A stretch of 54,688 nt of DNA, taken from a virus. The DNA is taken from the IMG/VR virus record IMGVR_UViG_3300050132_000403, positions 1 through 54,688 of that record; one strand, given 5' to 3'. The notes beneath the pieces were generated by a model. The model did not search any database. It was not told the DNA's origin and was given only the letters and a program-made list of their open reading frames with translations. Position numbers and translations under genes: made by a program. Within the stretch, counting starts at the first letter, position 1. Each line of letters starts with the position of its first letter. Of this stretch, positions 50,207 to 54,688 are shown in pieces.

Positions 50207-53200
50207 TTAATTAGTTACAAAAACATTCAATGTGCTATTATCGGCTGTGTTTATCGTACCTGCTGCTACATCTGCTGTAATCGTTACTGTTCCGCTTGTA
50301 CATACAGCGTTATATTCTACTGTTAATGATGATCCCGATGGCGTTACTCTTGTTACATAAGCTTTACTTGTTGCTGTCATACCGGCTACTGCCCATGCAA
50401 TGGTTCCAGATCCTAACGTTACCTGGTCACTTGCTAAAATATTTATAGATCTGTTACTACTAATAACTATCGTACCAGTTATGTCCGGTGCTGATAGAGT
50501 ACGATTAGCCGTTAAAGTTCCTGCTGCAAGTGTTGATCCATACGTATTTGCAGAATTATTAAAAACAATCCCATTTCCAGATGCTACGGTTTGCGACAAA
50601 CCCCACGTATTAGCCCCCGCTAAATAAGCTAATGTACCTGCCCCTGCCGGATAGGTAGGAGTACTATTTGCCGTTAAGGTGTTATTTAGCGTAAATGCGC
50701 CTGTTTGTTGAAGTGTTGCTCCATTCGCTATCGTTAAAGTAGCCGATGTTGCAGGGGCGGTTATAGCAACCTTATTAATACTTGTTGCTGTAGCCACTCC
50801 AATAGTCGGAGTTGTTAAAGAAATGGAACTTGCTATATCGGCTGTTTGTATTAAGGAACTTGAAATTAATCCTGTAGTAACTGCATTGTGCAATATTCCG
50901 GCGGTAGCATACCCATTAAGCGATACCGTCTGATTGTTAAAAATAGTTAGTGCGCTTGTGGTAGTACTTGCTCCGTTTACCTTCGTAAAGAAGTCAAGCT
51001 GACCACCTAAGTTAGTTGAGGTTGTGCCAACTGCTGATATTGCCATGCCTGCCATATAGGTATAAGCCGGTGTTGAACCTGTATATGCCCATCCGCTGAA
51101 ACCACCTGCATAGTCACCCGTATTGTTTATAAGTGGACTTGTGCCTGTGCCCCTTGATGTAGAAGACGTAAACCCCGGGAATACAGTAGCATTTGTTACT
51201 GCACCTATTGCCGATTGTGGCTCGTACATATCAACCTCCCCGTATCCGCTTATAGTATTTGTCCCGGTCATATCCCCCCCTGTATTCATGTGTAAGATAT
51301 GTGCTGTGGCGTCATAATAAAAGTTGCTGTTATCCTGTGAAAGTAAACCTGCTGTACCCGCATATAATACCGAATGTGCCGTCATACCCGTTGCAGTAAT
51401 ACTGGCTGCTGAAAATGCACCTGATGAACTTAAAGAGGCTAAGGAAGTATTGGCTATACCCCCATTATACCACGCAAAACCATCTGATGTACCTACACTA
51501 AACCTACCTAATCCAGACGTGTAATCTATCAATATTCCATCGGTATAGCTTCCTGTATATGTTCCTGTACTCATTAACCCGGCAGATACAACAAGCGATG
51601 TACCTGTTGCTGCTGCTATAGCGGGTGTCCCTGTAAAAGTTGGTGAGGCTGTGAGTGCATAATAAGTAGCTGAAATACTGCCAATAACTCCACTGTGATT
51701 AACAAGTATAGCATCCGTTCCTGCCGTGCCCGTGGCGAAAGAACCAATAGCTACACTGCCTCCCAAATTGGTATTCCCTGTCCTAACGTGTAATGCCCAC
51801 GGGTTAGTAATAGTAACATTTGTTGATGCGTTTGGTGGGCCGTCAATAGAAACAGTACTCGAATTAGTGTAAGTAGTCGCATTCGAGGCTACTAAAACTG
51901 GTATGGCAAAACTGTTAAATGAGGCACTCGCAACAGTACCTGAACTTGAATTATCGGTTACGTTTGAGTTACCTACGTTAAATAGGGTGCCTGTTGTTCC
52001 CCATGCAGCCACGCTTTTTGTAACTGCTTTAATAGATGTTCCACCAAAAGCGGAAGATGTAAACCAATCTACCCCGCCGTCTAATCCATTTATATTAAAA
52101 CGAACATACGCGGAGGTACTATTTGATGTACCTAATACCACATCTCCCGGATGTGTTGCATTTGCAGCAGCATATAAATTAATAGCTGCACCATTAGCGG
52201 CGCTTCCATTTCCTGCCTGTATTATTACTTTACCTGTCCCTGTATTTGTTTCGGTTGTATTTATATATTGCGTTGCACCAGTTGCACCAAGCGTTAACCT
52301 GTCTGACGTTAAAAAACCCGTTGTCGTTAAGTTATAAGAACCGAGCGATACGTTTGCATTGGCTATTATTGGCAGATATGTTGATGCTGCTGTGATTGTT
52401 GGCAGATAAGTGTTTGCATCGTATGATATAACCCCACTTGCCGATTTCACAAAGCCTGTCCCGGTTATAGCCGCCTGATAATCCGTACCGACAACCGCTG
52501 CCGTTAATGTCCCCGAAACAGCCTTTAATAGCCCACTCGCTACAGATTGCGTAATGCTTCCGTTCATGTTCAGATTTCCGCTTCTATCTATATATCCTAC
52601 CGAGTTTGAATTATTTATACCGTCGTTACCGAACCAGATATTACTGCCAGCAGTGTTGCTTGTTGCTAACCAAAGATCGCCGGGATGTGTTGCATTAGAT
52701 GCAGCGTATAGGTTAACCGATGCTCCTGCAGTTGAACTCCCGATACCAGCCGATATAGCTATGCGCCCAACACCACCCGATCCTTGGGGTGTTAGAATAT
52801 TGTAACTTATTTGCGTGCTACCCGTAAATGTGAACGATGATCCGGATATTGCCCTCCCTGTAAAATCTCCACTATTTAGCGTTCCGCTTATGACTGTATT
52901 TCCAGTCCTGCCAACCGAAAAAATAGAGCCTGTATCATCTGTACCGAAACCGCCGATATTAAATTTAGCTCCTGTATAATTACTTATATTCACCCAAAAA
53001 TCGCCGGGATGCGTTGCATTGCTATTTGGATAAAGCGATATACTGGCACCCCCGGTACTTGTATTAATGCCCGGTTGTATTTTATACGGGTAAGTTCCTG
53101 GGTTGGTGGTATAAATAAGACCTGCTGAATATGTATTATCAAGTTGTATGTTATTATTCGCAAAAATATCTCCTGATGAACTGATTCCGGCAAAGTTCCC

Positions 53201-54559
53201 AGTTGGTTGCGGGGCTAATGAAATGGGTTCTGTCAAATACCTGAATCCTACATCTGCCTGTGATGTAGTAACCTGATAGCAATAAACCATAGCAATAGCG
53301 TTGTTACCAATATTAACCAGTCCTGTATAAACCTCTACTATGCCCGATTGTGTTTGCGTTAATGCGGGTAATGGGGAAATTGTAGCACCATAATCATTTG
53401 AGTAACTTGTTAATGTTTGGCTACTGAATAACCCGGACGTACTTGCGCCCCGGTATGAGAAGATAACCTTCGTCCTGTTAAGTGCCATCTTCGCCCTACT
53501 ACGGGATGCGAATTTATCCACTGTAGAAGTCCAAGTACTACCATTGTCTGTACTTGTTTCAATAGCTGTTTGAGAATTAGTCATATCTCTTATTGTCGCC
53601 AAAATATTACCATTAGGCAGCACGAGTAAATTAGGCTCTGCGTATGCGGATGATGGCGATGGCGTAGTCAAGTTACTTAATAACGTCCATCCGGAATATC
53701 CATTTGAAGACGTCCAAACATCCGTCGACATATTTGACCCGCTTTGTCCATATGTCGGGAACAACCAGGAGCCGTTTGGTGCGTGTACTACCTTACCTGA
53801 ACAGGCTCCCCATGAAGAATAGCCCGCACTTGATGGGGATGTTAATACATTACCCAAACTATCTATTTTAACCGTATTGGCGACATCGGTTGTGCTTACT
53901 CCACCGGTTGATGTGAAATACGATAGTATAAAATACCCGCCTCCTAATTTAGTTATAGATGGATCGCGATAATCTACAGCACCGGTGGAAAATATAGTTA
54001 TTTCGCTTCCAAATGTTCTACCGGTGTCTAAAGAAACGCGCATAATTATTTTACCATCGACCGATGCGTGTTGTGTTCCTTTTCTATAAACAATGTAGAT
54101 CTTACCATTGCTAAACTCATTATCGGGGAATGCGTTGTAATATCCATCGCTGGTGACAACTACATTTGGAGTTTCTCCTAATGTTAGATATATCCCCGAC
54201 CTCGAAATCAAACTATCTTTTAAAGCGGTATGGGATACGAAGCCTGATGCAAGTGTACTGTCGGATTTTAGTTTGTACAATCCACTTGCTGTACCAGTAT
54301 GCAGGTAGGTTGACAGGAGTGAAGAGGTATCAGTATACTTAACTTTACTGTTTAATTTTTGTTGAATTTGAGTCCCACTATAAAACCATTGGTAACCATA
54401 AGTTCCAAAATTAAACCAAAGTTGTCTATTCGCTGTGTCTGTAGGGTACAGTAGTCTAAAAGTTGGAGTGGTTGAAATAGTACCATTAGGAAGGATTATA
54501 GTATTTTGTGCTTTTAATAAAAAGGGTATAAAAAGTAATAGCGTAAATAGTCTTTTCAT
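50207..54559 (-). CDS. long tail fibre with sialidase-like beta-propeller and N-terminal signal peptide
   Basis: 1450 residues. MKRLFTLLLFIPFLLKAQNT is a plausible Sec signal peptide, unusual for a tail fibre. Residues about 130-440 read as a BNR/sialidase-type propeller: RVSLDTGRTFGSEITI and ETSTDNGSTWTSTV are Asp-boxes, with VDYRDPSI and YAEPNLLVLPNGNILATIRD. The rest is repetitive beta fibre. Three copies of ASNATHPGD-like motif recur (SNATHPGDFWVN, SNATHPGDLWLA, ANATHPGDVVLG). DNA from about codon 70 onward is visibly richer in G and C than the rest of the window, implying acquisition. It probably binds or trims host surface glycans. Confidence 0.75.
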   Translation of the reverse strand: MKRLFTLLLFIPFLLKAQNTIILPNGTISTTPTFRLLYPTDTANRQLWFNFGTYGYQWFYSGTQIQQKLNSKVKYTDTSSLLSTYLHTGTASGLYKLKSDSTLASGFVSHTALKDSLISRSGIYLTLGETPNVVVTSDGYYNAFPDNEFSNGKIYIVYRKGTQHASVDGKIIMRVSLDTGRTFGSEITIFSTGAVDYRDPSITKLGGGYFILSYFTSTGGVSTTDVANTVKIDSLGNVLTSPSSAGYSSWGACSGKVVHAPNGSWLFPTYGQSGSNMSTDVWTSSNGYSGWTLLSNLTTPSPSSAYAEPNLLVLPNGNILATIRDMTNSQTAIETSTDNGSTWTSTVDKFASRSRAKMALNRTKVIFSYRGASTSGLFSSQTLTSYSNDYGATISPLPALTQTQSGIVEVYTGLVNIGNNAIAMVYCYQVTTSQADVGFRYLTEPISLAPQPTGNFAGISSSGDIFANNNIQLDNTYSAGLIYTTNPGTYPYKIQPGINTSTGGASISLYPNSNATHPGDFWVNISNYTGAKFNIGGFGTDDTGSIFSVGRTGNTVISGTLNSGDFTGRAISGSSFTFTGSTQISYNILTPQGSGGVGRIAISAGIGSSTAGASVNLYAASNATHPGDLWLATSNTAGSNIWFGNDGINNSNSVGYIDRSGNLNMNGSITQSVASGLLKAVSGTLTAAVVGTDYQAAITGTGFVKSASGVISYDANTYLPTITAASTYLPIIANANVSLGSYNLTTTGFLTSDRLTLGATGATQYINTTETNTGTGKVIIQAGNGSAANGAAINLYAAANATHPGDVVLGTSNSTSAYVRFNINGLDGGVDWFTSSAFGGTSIKAVTKSVAAWGTTGTLFNVGNSNVTDNSSSGTVASASFNSFAIPVLVASNATTYTNSSTVSIDGPPNASTNVTITNPWALHVRTGNTNLGGSVAIGSFATGTAGTDAILVNHSGVIGSISATYYALTASPTFTGTPAIAAATGTSLVVSAGLMSTGTYTGSYTDGILIDYTSGLGRFSVGTSDGFAWYNGGIANTSLASLSSSGAFSAASITATGMTAHSVLYAGTAGLLSQDNSNFYYDATAHILHMNTGGDMTGTNTISGYGEVDMYEPQSAIGAVTNATVFPGFTSSTSRGTGTSPLINNTGDYAGGFSGWAYTGSTPAYTYMAGMAISAVGTTSTNLGGQLDFFTKVNGASTTTSALTIFNNQTVSLNGYATAGILHNAVTTGLISSSLIQTADIASSISLTTPTIGVATATSINKVAITAPATSATLTIANGATLQQTGAFTLNNTLTANSTPTYPAGAGTLAYLAGANTWGLSQTVASGNGIVFNNSANTYGSTLAAGTLTANRTLSAPDITGTIVISSNRSINILASDQVTLGSGTIAWAVAGMTATSKAYVTRVTPSGSSLTVEYNAVCTSGTVTITADVAAGTINTADNSTLNVFVTN

Positions 54560-54574
54560 TTGTTTATAATTTTT

Positions 54575-54688
54575 TTAGTTTTTTATTAATATTATTCTTA
54601 TGTTATCTAATAGATTTCCTGAACCATCAAGATCTACATTTACAATTATTGTATTAAGAAGTGTATCCCCTACTCCTGAGTAAATTTT
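54575..54688 (-). CDS. C-terminal end of an upstream gene (partial)
   Basis: 37 codons to TAA at 54575 are open to the window edge on the minus strand: KIYSGVGDTLLNTIIVNVDL, then DGSGNLLDNIRIILIKN. Beta-rich, as in a structural protein. It lies 15 bases before the fibre start. Too short to identify. Confidence 0.5.
   Translation of the reverse strand, partial: KIYSGVGDTLLNTIIVNVDLDGSGNLLDNIRIILIKN

Noticed and set aside
51903-52337. 144-codon open frame on the plus strand inside the fibre gene
   Set aside because: It lies opposite the repetitive fibre frame, has a repetitive Val/Ala/Pro-rich product with no domain, and other such frames occur all along the same GC-richer gene; it is a shadow.

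Overview
The window is a fragment of a tailed, contractile-tail (myovirus-type) phage genome. The base composition is strongly AT-rich. A Bacteroidetes (flavobacteria-like) host is suggested by the Thr-rich tail protein, the lipoprotein, the TAnnTTT-type promoter-like boxes and the general style of the tail genes; this host assignment is inference. Nearly every gene is on the minus strand and tightly packed, with many ATGA or TAATG overlaps, so transcription runs from high to low coordinates. No terminase, portal, capsid, tRNA or CRISPR was recognised, so the head genes must lie outside.

Layout in the direction of transcription. (1) 54.7-48.5 kb: end of an unknown gene, a 1450-residue secreted-looking fibre with a sialidase-like propeller in visibly GC-richer DNA, then neck/tail-completion candidates. 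(2) 48.5-20.5 kb: tail module with sheath (carrying an Fn3-like insert), tube, two small proteins in chaperone position, tape measure, a giant hub with a C-terminal M15 peptidase, spike-like protein, baseplate J, and fibre/collar proteins. A glycosyltransferase and four proteins sharing an N-terminal tag are interspersed. (3) 20.5-10.4 kb: replication, with DnaB-type helicase, DnaG-type primase, a HAD phosphatase, dNMP kinase and a DnaE polymerase in two pieces. (4) 10.3-6.4 kb: adenosylcobalamin-type ribonucleotide reductase in two pieces joined by a split intein, with a Vsr-like homing endonuclease gene between the halves and a NrdR-like zinc ribbon coupled downstream. (5) 6.4-0 kb: a 7-deazaguanine DNA-modification operon (QueD, QueE, FolE, DpdA-type transglycosylase) with a MazG-like hydrolase, a ParB/sulfiredoxin-fold protein and the start of a P-loop kinase.

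How the genes fit together: FolE, QueD and QueE would turn GTP into 7-carboxy-7-deazaguanine, and DpdA would exchange it for guanine in phage DNA, presumably against restriction. No QueC is visible, so a carboxy- or decarboxylated deazaguanine is the natural prediction. RNR, dNMP kinase and MazG supply and clean the dNTP pool for the phage polymerase.

The window is unusually rich in selfish endonucleases: two related HNH genes, one GIY-YIG gene broken by a frameshift, one Vsr-like gene and two TnpB genes (one is the only convincing plus-strand gene). The strangest spot is the dnaE break at 12.37-12.69 kb. An intein-like tail without splice residues, a perfect 16-bp inverted repeat and a 27-nt in-frame interruption (stop codon plus UUCG-capped hairpin) fall exactly between the two catalytic aspartates of the PDIDTDF motif. 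This resembles a translational-bypass element.
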